A stretch of DNA of 64,000 nucleotides from Rhodobacteraceae bacterium D3-12. Its GTDB lineage: Bacteria; Pseudomonadota; Alphaproteobacteria; Rhodobacterales; Rhodobacteraceae. The stretch is taken from contig CP104793.1 in assembly GCA_025916135.1 (NCBI GenBank), positions 3,819,001 to 3,883,000 on the forward strand, read 5' to 3'. This document shows positions 16,671 to 25,515 of this stretch, one piece after another. Under the pieces are notes generated by a model that had not been told where the DNA came from, ran no database searches, and saw nothing but the letters and a program-made list of their open reading frames with translations. Position 1 is the stretch's first letter; each line of letters begins with the position of its first letter. Both the position numbers and the translations under genes were made by a program.

Positions 16671-18086
16671 TCAAAACGCGCGCCAGAATTTCACGCTGAA
16701 CAAAACATATACCGTGAACATCTCCAATCGCCCGACATACATGCCGAACGCCAACAGCAGCTTGGACAGCGGATCAAGCGGCGCGAAATTCCCCGCAGGC
16801 CCGATCACATCCCCCACGCCCGGCCCGACATTGGCCAATGCAGTCAGCGCTCCGCTCAGCGCCGTTTGGAAATCCAACCCGCACAGCGCAAGAGCGGCCG
16901 CCAAGACACCCACGCTCAACAGGAAAAAGGCAAAGAACGCCGCGACACCCAACTGCACATCATCAGGCACCACCCGCCCCTCATAGCGCAGCCGGATCAC
17001 CCGATGCGGCGCGCGTATCTGCCTGATCCCGATCGACAGCGCCCGAAACAGGATGATCCAGCGCATCGCCTTCACCCCGCCCGCGGTCGATCCGGTGCAC
17101 CCGCCTATCGCGATGAGAAAGAAAAACACCGCCGCGGCGAACGGCCCCCATTGCAGGAAATCCTCGGTGGCATAGCCGGTCGTGGTGACAACCGAAATGA
17201 CGTTGAACGCCACGGTGCGCAGCGCGTCCTCTGGCGCGCGTCCGGTGCTCAGCATCAACCAGATCGCAAGCCCGCCAATCACCAGCGCGAGTGTTTTGAG
17301 CAGGAAAACGACCTGCTCGCTGCGCAGCGGCCCGCGTTGCGTGGCCTTGATATACCACGCAAACGGCAATCCGCCGAGCAGCATGAACAGCACACAGGCC
17401 CATTGCAGGAACCGGCTCTCGAAATGCCCGAAAGACGCGTCGTAATTCGAAAAGCCACCGGTCGAAAGCGTGGTCAGCGCATGGGTCACCGCGTCAAACC
17501 CGCCCATACCGCCCAGATGATACACCAGACCGCACAACAGGATCAGCCCAAGGTAAACCAGCAACGTCGCGCCCGCAAAACGCGGCACGCTCGTCAGCAT
17601 CTTGTCCTCGGTGTCCGAACTTTCGGTCCGAAACAATTGCATCCCGCCCGTGCGCAGGAACGGCAACAATGCCATGCCGGTCACGATAAAACCGACCCCG
17701 CCCAGCGCCTGCAACAGCGCCCGCCACATCAGGATACCTTTGGGCGTGTCTTCCAGCCCCGACAACACCGTCGCCCCGGTCGTGGTCAGCCCCGAGAAAC
17801 TCTCGAACACCGCATCCACCGGCGAAATCTGCCACAGGAATAGCGGCAGCGCGCCGTAAACCCCGGCGCCAAGCCATATGGTCGACGTGATCAGAAACGC
17901 CTGATTCCGGCTAAGCGCGGGCACCGACCGCCAGCTCAATAAGACCAACGCACCCCCGAGCGCGCCCAGCATAAGAAACGCCTCGAAGAACTCTTTTCGG
18001 GTCGCCGGGAACAGCAGCGCATCAAGCCCCATGAACATCGCGAAAAGCAACATCATGGCGGCATTCGCAAGAACCAATATGCTCAC
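16671..18086 (-). CDS. trkH: TrkH family potassium uptake protein
   Basis: 471 residues from a GTG at 18086 with an AAAGG site. Earlier in-frame starts would run through the terminator of the upstream gene, so I reject them. Four pore loops are visible, each with the selectivity-filter glycine: FSGLTTTGATVL, LSTGGFSNYD, VVTTTGYATEDF and CTGSTAGGVKAMR. About ten membrane helices span the chain. TrkH forms the K+ channel of the Trk system together with a cytosolic TrkA/NAD-binding partner, which is not in this window. Confidence 0.92.
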   Translation of the reverse strand: MSILVLANAAMMLLFAMFMGLDALLFPATRKEFFEAFLMLGALGGALVLLSWRSVPALSRNQAFLITSTIWLGAGVYGALPLFLWQISPVDAVFESFSGLTTTGATVLSGLEDTPKGILMWRALLQALGGVGFIVTGMALLPFLRTGGMQLFRTESSDTEDKMLTSVPRFAGATLLVYLGLILLCGLVYHLGGMGGFDAVTHALTTLSTGGFSNYDASFGHFESRFLQWACVLFMLLGGLPFAWYIKATQRGPLRSEQVVFLLKTLALVIGGLAIWLMLSTGRAPEDALRTVAFNVISVVTTTGYATEDFLQWGPFAAAVFFFLIAIGGCTGSTAGGVKAMRWIILFRALSIGIRQIRAPHRVIRLRYEGRVVPDDVQLGVAAFFAFFLLSVGVLAAALALCGLDFQTALSGALTALANVGPGVGDVIGPAGNFAPLDPLSKLLLAFGMYVGRLEMFTVYVLFSVKFWRAF

Positions 18087-18111
18087 GCATTTTGCCTTTG
18101 TGCCGGAAAGC

Positions 18112-18146
18112 AAAAAAGCCGCTGGATCATGATGACCAGCGGCTTT
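18112..18146 (-). terminator. Terminator after rplT
   Basis: On the minus strand AAAGCCGCTGG and CCAGCGGCTTT form an 11-bp stem around TCATCATGAT, followed by a T-run. It lies about 35 bases after the rplT stop. Confidence 0.9.
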
Positions 18147-18179
18147 CAAATTCGTTCAGGGCCATGTCTGGCCGGGCCG

Positions 18180-18542
18180 TCAGGCCAGCGCGGCTTTCGC
18201 CTGATTGACGATCGCGCCAAACGCTTCCGGCTCATGCACGGCCAGATCGGCCAGCACTTTACGGTCCACTTCGATCCCGGCAAGGCCCAGACCGTTGATG
18301 AAACGCGAGTATGTCAACGCCTCGTCGTGGCTACGCACGGCTGCGTTGATCCGCTGGATCCACAGCGCGCGGAAATTCCGCTTGCGGTTCTTACGGTCGC
18401 GTGTGGCGTATTGGTTGGCCTTATCTACGGCCTGACGTGCAACCTTGAAGGTGTTCTTGCGACGGCCATAGTAACCCTTGGCTGCCTTAACGACCTTCTT
18501 GTGACGTGCGTGCGTGGTGGTTCCGCCTTTAACTCTCGACAT
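18180..18542 (-). CDS. rplT: 50S ribosomal protein L20
   Basis: 120 residues, full length. The N terminus [19 protein letters not shown], followed by [19 protein letters not shown] and [21 protein letters not shown], is typical of L20. It binds 23S rRNA early in assembly and, in many bacteria, represses its own operon. rpmI lies 13 bases upstream; infC, the usual first gene of the operon, is absent. It ends in a strong terminator. Confidence 0.98.
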   Translation of the reverse strand: MSRVKGGTTTHARHKKVVKAAKGYYGRRKNTFKVARQAVDKANQYATRDRKNRKRNFRALWIQRINAAVRSHDEALTYSRFINGLGLAGIEVDRKVLADLAVHEPEAFGAIVNQAKAALA

Positions 18543-18555
18543 ATCCTACCCTCCC

Positions 18556-18756
18556 TTAACGCGAATACGGCATCATGCTCTTGACGATCTTCTCGTCAGG
18601 AGCGCTCAGCGTGGTTGTGCCGCGTGCATTGCGGAGGAATTTGTTGGTACGTTTGATCATGCCGTGGCGCTTGCCGGCCTGTCCGGCCAGAACGCGGCCC
18701 TTGGCCGTCACCTTGAACCGCTTTTTGCAGCTCGATTTCGTCTTCATCTTGGGCAT
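18556..18756 (-). CDS. rpmI: 50S ribosomal protein L35
   Basis: 66 residues: [20 protein letters not shown], then [22 protein letters not shown] and ending in MMPYSR, the full L35 pattern. The ATG at 18756 is preceded by a CAAGGAGAC ribosome site; the longer open frame upstream is non-coding leader. Cotranscribed with rplT. The upstream leader (18757-18900) is the place to expect L20 autoregulation, though I cannot identify the pseudoknot by eye. Confidence 0.97.
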   Translation of the reverse strand: MPKMKTKSSCKKRFKVTAKGRVLAGQAGKRHGMIKRTNKFLRNARGTTTLSAPDEKIVKSMMPYSR

Positions 18757-19000
18757 TTCCGTCTCCTTGATCTTCGGGTCGGTTTGCGCGCGACTCGGCA
18801 TGCCTCTTAGGCCGGCCACGCGGTTCAGAGGGGCGATATACGAGGCACCTCGCGATATTGCAAGGAGTTTTGCATCCTGAGCCGACCCCAAACAGGCGTT
18901 TCCCGCACGGCCCGGAGGGGAGGCCACCTTCGCATCGCCGCCCGCACCACGCGCGGCTCACACCGGATAGCGGGCTCAGGCGCCGGTTTTCACCCCGTTT

Positions 19001-19516
19001 TCACACCGTTTTCACGCCGGCAAGAAGACCATCGTCCAATCCCTCGCCGTGCAGCACCGAAATGTCGCCCGTGGATTCCAGAACAATGGCGCGAACGTCG
19101 CTAACGTGCAGAACATTTGCCTCGCGCAGTTTAGCGACAATATCGCTGCGGGTCGTGCGGGTCCGGGTCAGCGCGTCCTCCTGAAACACACCATCGCGCA
19201 TCAGCAAGGTCGGCGTGTTGCCGATCACCCCTTCAAAGTCGTCACGACGGGAGCGGGTGCGGGACACCGCGTATTGAATCCCAAGAAGCGCCGAGATGGC
19301 GATCAAAGCCTGCGCCAAACCGCTCCATTCCGTCGCTTGCACGCATCCCGCCAGAAGCGAGCCGATGGCAACAGTGGTGACAAAGTCAAACGACGTCATC
19401 TTTGAGAAGGCGCGCAAGCCAATCACCCGCACACAAATCACCACCCAAGTCAGGCCGATAACGGCCAGCAATGTGCCGCGCAAAACAACGTCGAGAGCGG
19501 TCATATCAGTGAACAT
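19001..19516 (-). CDS. DUF421 (YetF-like) membrane protein
   Basis: 171 residues from the ATG at 19516, which has an AAAGGGA site. Three N-terminal membrane helices, with GLRAFSKMTSFDFVTTVAIGSLLAG after the second, precede a small soluble domain with GVIGNTPTLLMRDGVFQEDALTRTRTT. This matches DUF421/YetF, conserved membrane proteins of unknown role, sometimes linked to sporulation or stress in Firmicutes. It is transcribed alone. Confidence 0.85.
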   Translation of the reverse strand: MFTDMTALDVVLRGTLLAVIGLTWVVICVRVIGLRAFSKMTSFDFVTTVAIGSLLAGCVQATEWSGLAQALIAISALLGIQYAVSRTRSRRDDFEGVIGNTPTLLMRDGVFQEDALTRTRTTRSDIVAKLREANVLHVSDVRAIVLESTGDISVLHGEGLDDGLLAGVKTV

Positions 19517-20016
19517 CAATTCCCTTTCTGGAGTTTGGCACGCTGGCAACCGCGACGGGCGAGCGCTCCACAGAAGCATCGGGCCTCTGCGGGCATCCGG
19601 CTGCCTGTCTCGCTGGCCCAAGGCATCAAGACTCCTAACATTCGTCAGATCAACGCCCGACAGGACGGTTTGTTCCAAGGGCGCGTGATCTGGCCTGCTG
19701 ATCTGACCTGTTTCGCGCCCCCTGCGAAAGCCCGCTGCCCCGCAAACTCTCGCATCTGAACTCTGCCTCTTTTGCGGGCATTTCGCCCCCAACCGCAACC
19801 TCTGCCGAGGTGGCACCACCGATCCGCCCGTCGCCGCGTTTCACCAACATCAATGGGCCGCACGCGCCGCAACGCCCCTTCCAAGCGGCAAAACCCGCCC
19901 GCCCTCCGGCGCAGCGAACTCTTGACATTTTGCCCGATTTGGCGGGTTATTAATGTTAGTACACTATCAATTAATCTCGGTCCCGACCGACCAAAGACAT
20001 CAAAAAGGAACCTCCG
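19517..20016. other. 500-base gap upstream of the amidohydrolase gene
   Basis: I see no supported gene. The first 400 bases are GC-rich and open in several frames, but none has family-like sequence or a good ribosome site. The last 95 bases turn AT-rich and hold the promoter-like elements listed separately. Confidence 0.4.
19922..19966 (+). promoter_or_regulatory. Possible promoter and operator of the enamidase-like gene
   Basis: TTGACA at 19922 is followed 19 bases later by TTATTA, a long but possible spacer. The dyad TAGT-AC-ACTA at 19957-19966 lies just downstream, where a repressor could act. An AAAAGGAACC ribosome site precedes the ATG at 20017. Confidence 0.35.
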
Positions 20017-21186
20017 ATGGCCGACGTCAAGAAAGACACACCCGAACCGGGTCGCACCCTGATCCGCAACATTGGCTTGCTTTTGACCGGAGACCTCGAC
20101 GCGCCGATCGCAGACAGCGACTGCCTGTTGATCGAAGACGGCGTGATCGTCGGGCTGGAATCGGGCGACGCGGACCGCACCATCGACGCCGCCGGTTCGG
20201 CCATCGCGCCGGGGCTGATCGACGGGCATTGCCATCCGGTGTTCGGCGACTGGACCCCGCGCCAGAGCCAGACCGGCTGGATCGAAATGAACGTCAACGG
20301 CGGCGTGACCAGCTTCATCTCTGCCGGCGAAGTCCACCTGCCGGGCCGCCCGAAAGATGCCGAAGGCGTCAAGGCGCTGGCGATGGTCGCCCAGCGTTGC
20401 TTTGAAAATTTCCGCCCCGTCGGAGCCAAGGTGCTGGCCGGTGCGCCCGTGCCCGAGCTTGATTTCGACCGCGACTTCTATGTCGGCCTGAAAGAGGCCG
20501 GGATCCGCCACATCGGAGAGATCGGCCTCGGCACAGTTGCCAAAGGCCCCGACGCCGCGCGGGTGACCGCATGGTGCCGCGAGCTGGGGATCGAAACGAT
20601 CATGCACACGGGCGGCCCCTCCATTGCCGGCTCGCACCACGTCACCGAAGAAGACGTGCTCGAAGCCCAGCCCGACGTGATCAGCCACATCAACGGCGGC
20701 CCGACCTCGATCCCGCACGAGGCGATCCGCAGCCTGTGCCGCAACGCCACCGGCGCGCTGGAAGCGGTCCACAACGGCAACGAAAAATCCGCGATTGTCG
20801 CCATGGAAGCCGCGCTGGCCGAAGGGCGGCTCGCGGATTTCCTGATCGGCACGGACGCCCCCGCCGGCTCTGGCGTGCAACCCAACGGGATGTTGCGCAT
20901 GGCGACATTGCTGGCCAGCATCGGCGGCCTGCCTGCGGAACAGGCCTGGTGTTGCGGCAGCGGCAATGTCACGCGCAAACGCGGGCTCGATCAGGGCATT
21001 CTCGAAGCCGGACGCCCCGCCGATATCGTCTTTATGGACCGGCCCAGCGGCTCGGAAGGCGATACCGTGCTGGGTGCCATGGCGATGGGCAACATTCCGG
21101 GCATCGCTGCGGTGATGATCGACGGCAAGATGCGCACAGGCCGGTCGCGCTCGACACCGCCTGCCGCCCGCATTCCGGCAAACTGA
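20017..21186 (+). CDS. Amidohydrolase family protein, enamidase-like
   Basis: 389 residues. The amidohydrolase metal ligands are visible: GHCH (His71, His73), Glu168 in IGEIGLG (bridging position often taken by Lys), His197 in IMHTGG, His224 in ISHING, and Asp280 in LIGTDAP. The overall sequence resembles enamidase, which in nicotinate-fermenting bacteria opens the ring of a reduced 6-oxonicotinate. No other nicotinate gene is nearby, so the true substrate is open; a different cyclic amide or enamide is quite possible. It appears monocistronic, with its own promoter region. Confidence 0.8.
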   Translation: MADVKKDTPEPGRTLIRNIGLLLTGDLDAPIADSDCLLIEDGVIVGLESGDADRTIDAAGSAIAPGLIDGHCHPVFGDWTPRQSQTGWIEMNVNGGVTSFISAGEVHLPGRPKDAEGVKALAMVAQRCFENFRPVGAKVLAGAPVPELDFDRDFYVGLKEAGIRHIGEIGLGTVAKGPDAARVTAWCRELGIETIMHTGGPSIAGSHHVTEEDVLEAQPDVISHINGGPTSIPHEAIRSLCRNATGALEAVHNGNEKSAIVAMEAALAEGRLADFLIGTDAPAGSGVQPNGMLRMATLLASIGGLPAEQAWCCGSGNVTRKRGLDQGILEAGRPADIVFMDRPSGSEGDTVLGAMAMGNIPGIAAVMIDGKMRTGRSRSTPPAARIPAN

Positions 21187-21265
21187 GGCGCAACCGCTCT
21201 ATTGCGTGTTGAAGATTGAAATCATGGTGCCCCGGCCTCCGGGCCGGGTCGCCACGGTAGCGGGA

Positions 21266-21490
21266 TCAGTTCACGAAACGCCCGACCACCTTGACCACCA
21301 CATTCGGCACTTGGTCAATCTTGTAGCCACCCGGTTTCTGCGTCATCGCCCAGGCCAAAAGCCCGCCGCTGATGATCAACGTAATCGCCGCCACCCTTGG
21401 CGTGCGGCGTTCCGCAAAAGAAGACACAATGGCGGGAATCGAAAACACCCCGACGACAAGCCCGATCACCAATGCCAGATCATGATCCAT
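21266..21490 (-). CDS. Small hypothetical membrane protein
   Basis: 74 residues with two hydrophobic helices (about 5-23 and 33-49) separated by SFAERRTPRVAA, and a short basic C-terminal tail ending in VVVKVVGRFVN. An AGGGGCAG site precedes the ATG. I do not recognise a named family. It lies downstream of pyk on the same strand and may be its neighbour in expression, with a 69-base gap. Confidence 0.65.
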   Translation of the reverse strand: MDHDLALVIGLVVGVFSIPAIVSSFAERRTPRVAAITLIISGGLLAWAMTQKPGGYKIDQVPNVVVKVVGRFVN

Positions 21491-21559
21491 AACTGCTGCC
21501 CCTGCACTAACCCGAAAAATACTGATTAAACGGTTTCTTATACTGAAACTGGGGGCAGT

Positions 21560-23005
21560 TTACTCTGGATCAGAGGCAAAAATCAAACTTTCATCACAGG
21601 GCGCCACGCGCAGAATATTGGTGGTTCCCGGCTGGTTGAACGGCACGCCGGCAATCACAACGATCTGGTCGCTGGTGTCGGCATAGCCATGCACCCGCGC
21701 CGCGCGGGCGGAATTCACCACCGCCTGCTTAAACCGCTGCAATTCGCCCGTCATGATGCAATTCGTGCCCCAGCTCAGCGCCAACCGCCGCGCCGTGCCG
21801 CGCAGGCTCGTCATGGCGATGATCGGCACCCGCGGACGCTCGCGGGCAATCAACAACCCGGTGGTGCCGGATTGGGTAAAGCAACAGATCACCTTGATCT
21901 CGGTCGTCTCTGCGATCTCGCGCGCGGCGGCGACGATGCCATCGGCCACACTTGTGCGCTCGGCCCGGCGCGAGGCTTCGATGATATCGCGATAGTTTTC
22001 GTCCTGCTCGACCTCTTCGGCCACGTTGTTCATCGTCGTGACCGCCTCGACCGGATACTCCCCGGCGGCGGATTCCGCCGACAACATCACCGCATCCGCG
22101 CCCTCGTAAATGGCATTGGCCACGTCGCTGACTTCGGCGCGGGTCGGCATCGGGCTCTCGATCATGCTTTCCAGCATCTGGGTCGCCACGATCACCGGCT
22201 TTGCCGCCGCGCGGCACTTGCGCACCAGACGCTTCTGGATCGGCGGCACGTTCTGCACAGGAAGCTCGACCCCCAGATCGCCACGCGCCACCATGATCCC
22301 GTCGGACACGGCGAGGATTTCGTCAAAACACGTCACCGCCGAGGGCTTCTCGATCTTCGACAGAACCGCCGCCCGCCCATCCGCCAGCGTTCTGGCCTCG
22401 ATCACATCCTCGGCCCGCTGCACAAACGACAGCGCCAGCCAGTCGACCCCCAGATCACAGGCAAATTCCAGATCCTTGCGGTCTTTCTCGGACAGCGCAG
22501 CAAGCGGCAACACCACATCCGGCACATTCACCCCCTTGCGGTTGGAAATCGTGCCCCCCGTGACCACCACGCATTCGGCGAAATCGCTGCCACAGCTTTC
22601 CACCCGCAGGCGGATCTTGCCGTCGTTCACCAACAGGTTCGACCCGACCTCCAAAGCCGCAAAAATCTCGGGATGGGGAAGGCAAACCCGGCTCACATCG
22701 CCCTCGGCCTCGTTCAGATCAAGCCGGAAGGCCGCGCCCTCCTGCAACTCTTCCTCGCCATTGGCAAAGGCCCCAACGCGCAGCTTCGGCCCCTGCAAAT
22801 CCGCCAGAATCGCGATCGGGCTGTCCAATTCGCGCTCGATATCGCGGATAATCCGGTGGCGCTCGCGCATCTCGTCATGGGTGCCGTGGCTCATGTTCAA
22901 CCGGAACACATCCGCCCCGGCCTCATGCAGCGCCTTGATCATCTCATAATCATCCGATGCCGGGCCCAGCGTGGCCACGATCTTCACATTGCGATGTCGT
23001 CTCAT
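21560..23005 (-). CDS. pyk: Pyruvate kinase
   Basis: 481 residues, normal length. It makes pyruvate and ATP from phosphoenolpyruvate and ADP in the cytosol. Visible motifs are RHRNVKIVATLGPASDD at the N terminus, FRLNMSHGTHDEM, the catalytic SKIEKP near residue 215, MVARGDLGVELP, and TRAEVSDVANAIYEGADAVMLSAESA. The C-terminal domain with CCFTQSGTTGLLIARERP is the regulatory lobe. The gene diverges from the N-formylglutamate amidohydrolase gene; its leader holds a 13-base tandem repeat. Confidence 0.97.
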   Translation of the reverse strand: MRRHRNVKIVATLGPASDDYEMIKALHEAGADVFRLNMSHGTHDEMRERHRIIRDIERELDSPIAILADLQGPKLRVGAFANGEEELQEGAAFRLDLNEAEGDVSRVCLPHPEIFAALEVGSNLLVNDGKIRLRVESCGSDFAECVVVTGGTISNRKGVNVPDVVLPLAALSEKDRKDLEFACDLGVDWLALSFVQRAEDVIEARTLADGRAAVLSKIEKPSAVTCFDEILAVSDGIMVARGDLGVELPVQNVPPIQKRLVRKCRAAAKPVIVATQMLESMIESPMPTRAEVSDVANAIYEGADAVMLSAESAAGEYPVEAVTTMNNVAEEVEQDENYRDIIEASRRAERTSVADGIVAAAREIAETTEIKVICCFTQSGTTGLLIARERPRVPIIAMTSLRGTARRLALSWGTNCIMTGELQRFKQAVVNSARAARVHGYADTSDQIVVIAGVPFNQPGTTNILRVAPCDESLIFASDPE

Positions 23006-23028
23006 ATCCTGCCCAATCCTTGCGCTTG

Positions 23029-23059
23029 TCCGGTGGTCTTATCCGGTGGTCTTATCCGG
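23029..23059. repeat. 13-base tandem repeat in the pyk leader
   Basis: TCCGGTGGTCTTA occurs twice in direct succession (23029-23041, 23042-23054), followed by a partial third copy TCCGG. On the pyk strand each unit reads TAAGACCACCGGA. It sits 24-54 bases before the pyk start, where a regulator could bind or replication slippage could vary copy number. Confidence 0.65.
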
Positions 23060-23186
23060 CTGTTCGGCGCATCTGCACCGCACGGTTCCCTAAAACATAG
23101 CATCATGCTGCAATTGCACAATTCACTTCCCGGCCACGTCGCGGCAAAACTTGCCTTCATCACTGCCGCATGAGAATGAAGTACAA

Positions 23187-23927
23187 ATGACAGAACAAGC
23201 ATTCGAAATCCACGGAGAGTCGCGCGATTCGCGTTGGCTCATCACTTGCGATCACGCCTCGAACATCGTGCCCCCTTCGGTGAACGGTGGCGATCTGGGC
23301 CTGCCGCCATCGGAAATGGGCCGCCACATCGCCTATGACCTCGGCGCTGCCGAAGTCACCCGCGCGCTGGCCGACCTGATGAACGCGCCGGCGGTGCTGT
23401 CTCGGTTCTCGCGACTGGTGATTGATCCCAATCGCGGGGCCGATGATCCGACCCTGATCATGAAGCTTTACGACGGCACCCTGATCCCCGCCAACCGCCA
23501 CATCACCGAGGCCGAGGCAGCACGGCGGCTCGACGCTTTCTGGCGGCCCTATCACGACGCTTACGAGGCGCTGGCCGCGCGGCGTGACGACACCGCTCTG
23601 GTCGCGATCCACAGCTTTTCGCCCAAGCTCAACGGTCGCGCCCCGCGCCCGTGGCAGATCGGCATTCTGCATGCTGGCGAAAGCTCGTTCGGTCCGGCGC
23701 TCATCGAACGTCTGCAACGTGAACCCGACCTCTGCGTTGGCGATAACGAACCCTACGCCGGCCACCTCCCCGGTGATGCGATCGACCAGCACGGGCTGCA
23801 AACGCCGCGGCCCAACGTGTTGATCGAACTGCGCCACGACGTGATCGAAACCGCCGAGCAACAAAACGCATGGGCAAGGCGGCTCGCCCCGATCCTGACC
23901 GAAGTGCTGGCCGACACCGGCTTGTAA
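23187..23927 (+). CDS. N-formylglutamate amidohydrolase family protein
   Basis: 246 residues from the ATG at 23187. The family motifs are CDHASNIVPP (about residues 23-32), SRFSRLVIDPNRGADDP, VAIHSFSP, the metal-proximal GDNEPYAGH, and LIELRHDVIETAEQ. The classical enzyme (HutG) deformylates N-formylglutamate in histidine degradation. There is no hut gene here, and family members often act on other N-acyl amino acids, so the exact reaction is unproven. The ribosome site is weak (GAATGAAG). Confidence 0.88.
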   Translation: MTEQAFEIHGESRDSRWLITCDHASNIVPPSVNGGDLGLPPSEMGRHIAYDLGAAEVTRALADLMNAPAVLSRFSRLVIDPNRGADDPTLIMKLYDGTLIPANRHITEAEAARRLDAFWRPYHDAYEALAARRDDTALVAIHSFSPKLNGRAPRPWQIGILHAGESSFGPALIERLQREPDLCVGDNEPYAGHLPGDAIDQHGLQTPRPNVLIELRHDVIETAEQQNAWARRLAPILTEVLADTGL

Positions 23928-23973
23928 GCCCCCGCACGGAGCCAAGGCCGCAGGCCGCCCATTGCCGACAGGC

Positions 23974-23993
23974 GATTTTGCCAAAGCAAAATC
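23974..23993. repeat. Intergenic hairpin GATTTTGC/GCAAAATC
   Basis: A perfect 8-bp stem with a 4-base loop lies in a GC-rich spacer, flanked by AGGC and TGCC. It is probably a dispersed palindromic element; it lacks a T-run. Confidence 0.55.
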
Positions 23994-24125
23994 TGCCGAG
24001 AGGGGGCAGCGCCTGCCCGTTCCGGCGGGCACCGCACGTCTTGCTCTCTGCCGCACAGCCCCCCAATTGTCCCCCCCGCCATTTTCCGCCACACTCCCCC
24101 CGACACTTGCCAAAGGAGCCTGACC

Positions 24126-24443
24126 ATGGACGACGCCACCCGCACCGAAATCGAAGCCGCCGCCTTTCGCCGCCTGCGCAAGCACCTGATGGAGGACCGC
24201 CCCGATGTGCAAAACATCGACCTGATGAACCTCGGCGGCTTCTGCCGCAACTGCCTCTCGCGCTGGTATCAGGAAGCGGCCAATGAACGCGGCATCGAAA
24301 TGGACAAAGCCCAAGCGCGCGAAATCTACTACGGCATGCCCTTCGACGACTGGAAAGCCCAGAACCAAACCGAAGCAAGCCCCGCCAAACAGGCCGAATT
24401 CGAAACCGCCTTCCGCGAAAACGTGCTCAACGAAAAGGGATAA
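24126..24443 (+). CDS. DUF1244 domain-containing protein
   Basis: 105 residues with a CAAAGGAG ribosome site. The sequence is typical of DUF1244: AAFRRLRKHLMEDRPDVQNIDLMNLGGFCRNCLSRWY, then IEMDKAQAREIYYGMPFDDWK. The C-x-x-C pair in FCRNCLS suggests a metal or redox site. No function is known; it is conserved across alphaproteobacteria and usually stands alone. Confidence 0.92.
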   Translation: MDDATRTEIEAAAFRRLRKHLMEDRPDVQNIDLMNLGGFCRNCLSRWYQEAANERGIEMDKAQAREIYYGMPFDDWKAQNQTEASPAKQAEFETAFRENVLNEKG

Positions 24444-24476
24444 GCGCAGCTCTCAAAACCGGACCTCCACCCGTAG

Positions 24477-24495
24477 GGCGGGGTTTCACCCCGCC
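24477..24495. repeat. Intergenic hairpin (GGCGGGG/CCCCGCC)
   Basis: A 7-bp stem with loop TTTCA preceded by GTAG, the same architecture as the copy at 10159-10177. It lies just after the DUF1244 gene. Confidence 0.6.
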
Positions 24496-24620
24496 ACGCT
24501 CGGCGCATTAGCCCCCTCCACATTCTGCGCGTTTTTGCACCAAACCTGTTCGCTCAACCCCCTATCCATCACGCCCGCACAGGCCTATCTTTCTTTCAAC
24601 CCGATCGAAGGACCAACCCC

Positions 24621-25418
24621 ATGACCCGTATGCCGACCTATTTCATCTCCCACGGTGGTGGCCCGTGGCCGTGGATTCCCGACATGCGCCGCGCCTTTGC
24701 TCCGCTGGAAGCCTCGTTCAAACGCCTGCCCTCCGAGTTGCCCGCGCCACCCAAGGCGGTGCTGATGATCTCGGGCCATTGGGAAGAGCAAGACGCCTTC
24801 GCGGTGATGCACTCGGCCAATCCGCCAATGGTCTATGACTATTCCAACTTCCCGCCCCACACGTACGAGGTCACCTACCCCGCCCCCGGCGCCCCGGCGC
24901 TGGCCGAACGTGTCGCGGCGATGATCGACGCCGCAGGCCTGCCGACCCGGCTGGATGACACGATCGGCTATGACCACGGCACCTTCGTTCCCATGGCAAT
25001 CCTCTGGCCCAACGCCGACATCCCCCTGTTTCAGGTCTCGATGCGCTCGACCTACGCCCCGGACGAGCACATCGCCCTCGGACGCGCCCTCGCGCCGCTG
25101 CGGGACCAAGGCGTGCTGATCATCGGCTCGGGCCTGTCCTACCACAACCTGCGCGAATTCGGCCCCCGCGCTCAGGTGCCCTCGGACGCCTTCGACACTT
25201 GGCTCAATACCACGCTCGCCCTGCCCGCCCCGGACCGCACGGCAAGGCTGATGGATTGGGAAAGCGCGCCCTACGCCCGCGACTGCCACACGAGAGAGGA
25301 CCACCTCGTGCCACTCTTCTCGGCCCTCGGCGCGGCCGAAGATGACACGGCCACACGCACCTATCATGACACAATGATCTTTGGCGGCGTCACCGCCTCA
25401 AGCTGGCGCTTCGGCTGA
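24621..25418 (+). CDS. Class III extradiol ring-cleavage dioxygenase (LigB/YgiD type)
   Basis: 265 residues with an AAGGA site. The non-heme iron histidines sit in FISHGGGP (His11) and in ISGHWEE, with YDHGTFVPM supplying the catalytic histidine; GSGLSYHNLREF is a further family block. The family includes LigB subunits, DOPA 4,5-dioxygenases and E. coli YgiD. The substrate is some catechol-type aromatic, not identifiable here. It is a standalone gene, not part of an aromatic degradation operon. Confidence 0.9.
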   Translation: MTRMPTYFISHGGGPWPWIPDMRRAFAPLEASFKRLPSELPAPPKAVLMISGHWEEQDAFAVMHSANPPMVYDYSNFPPHTYEVTYPAPGAPALAERVAAMIDAAGLPTRLDDTIGYDHGTFVPMAILWPNADIPLFQVSMRSTYAPDEHIALGRALAPLRDQGVLIIGSGLSYHNLREFGPRAQVPSDAFDTWLNTTLALPAPDRTARLMDWESAPYARDCHTREDHLVPLFSALGAAEDDTATRTYHDTMIFGGVTASSWRFG

Positions 25419-25515
25419 TCCATATAACGCCGCGCTTTTGCAGCCGCGGGGTGGGTGGGCGGGAGCGGATGCAAAAGCGCGTCCCGCCACAACCGGCAAC
25501 CAAAGCGCCCGCAGG

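Noticed and set aside
18757-19000. infC (translation factor IF-3) upstream of rpmI
   Set aside because: The region before rpmI contains no IF-3-like frame; infC must be elsewhere in this genome.
19645-20880. Long minus-strand open frame (411 codons) across the amidohydrolase gene
   Set aside because: It is antisense to a clearly conserved gene and its composition follows the high-GC third positions of that gene.
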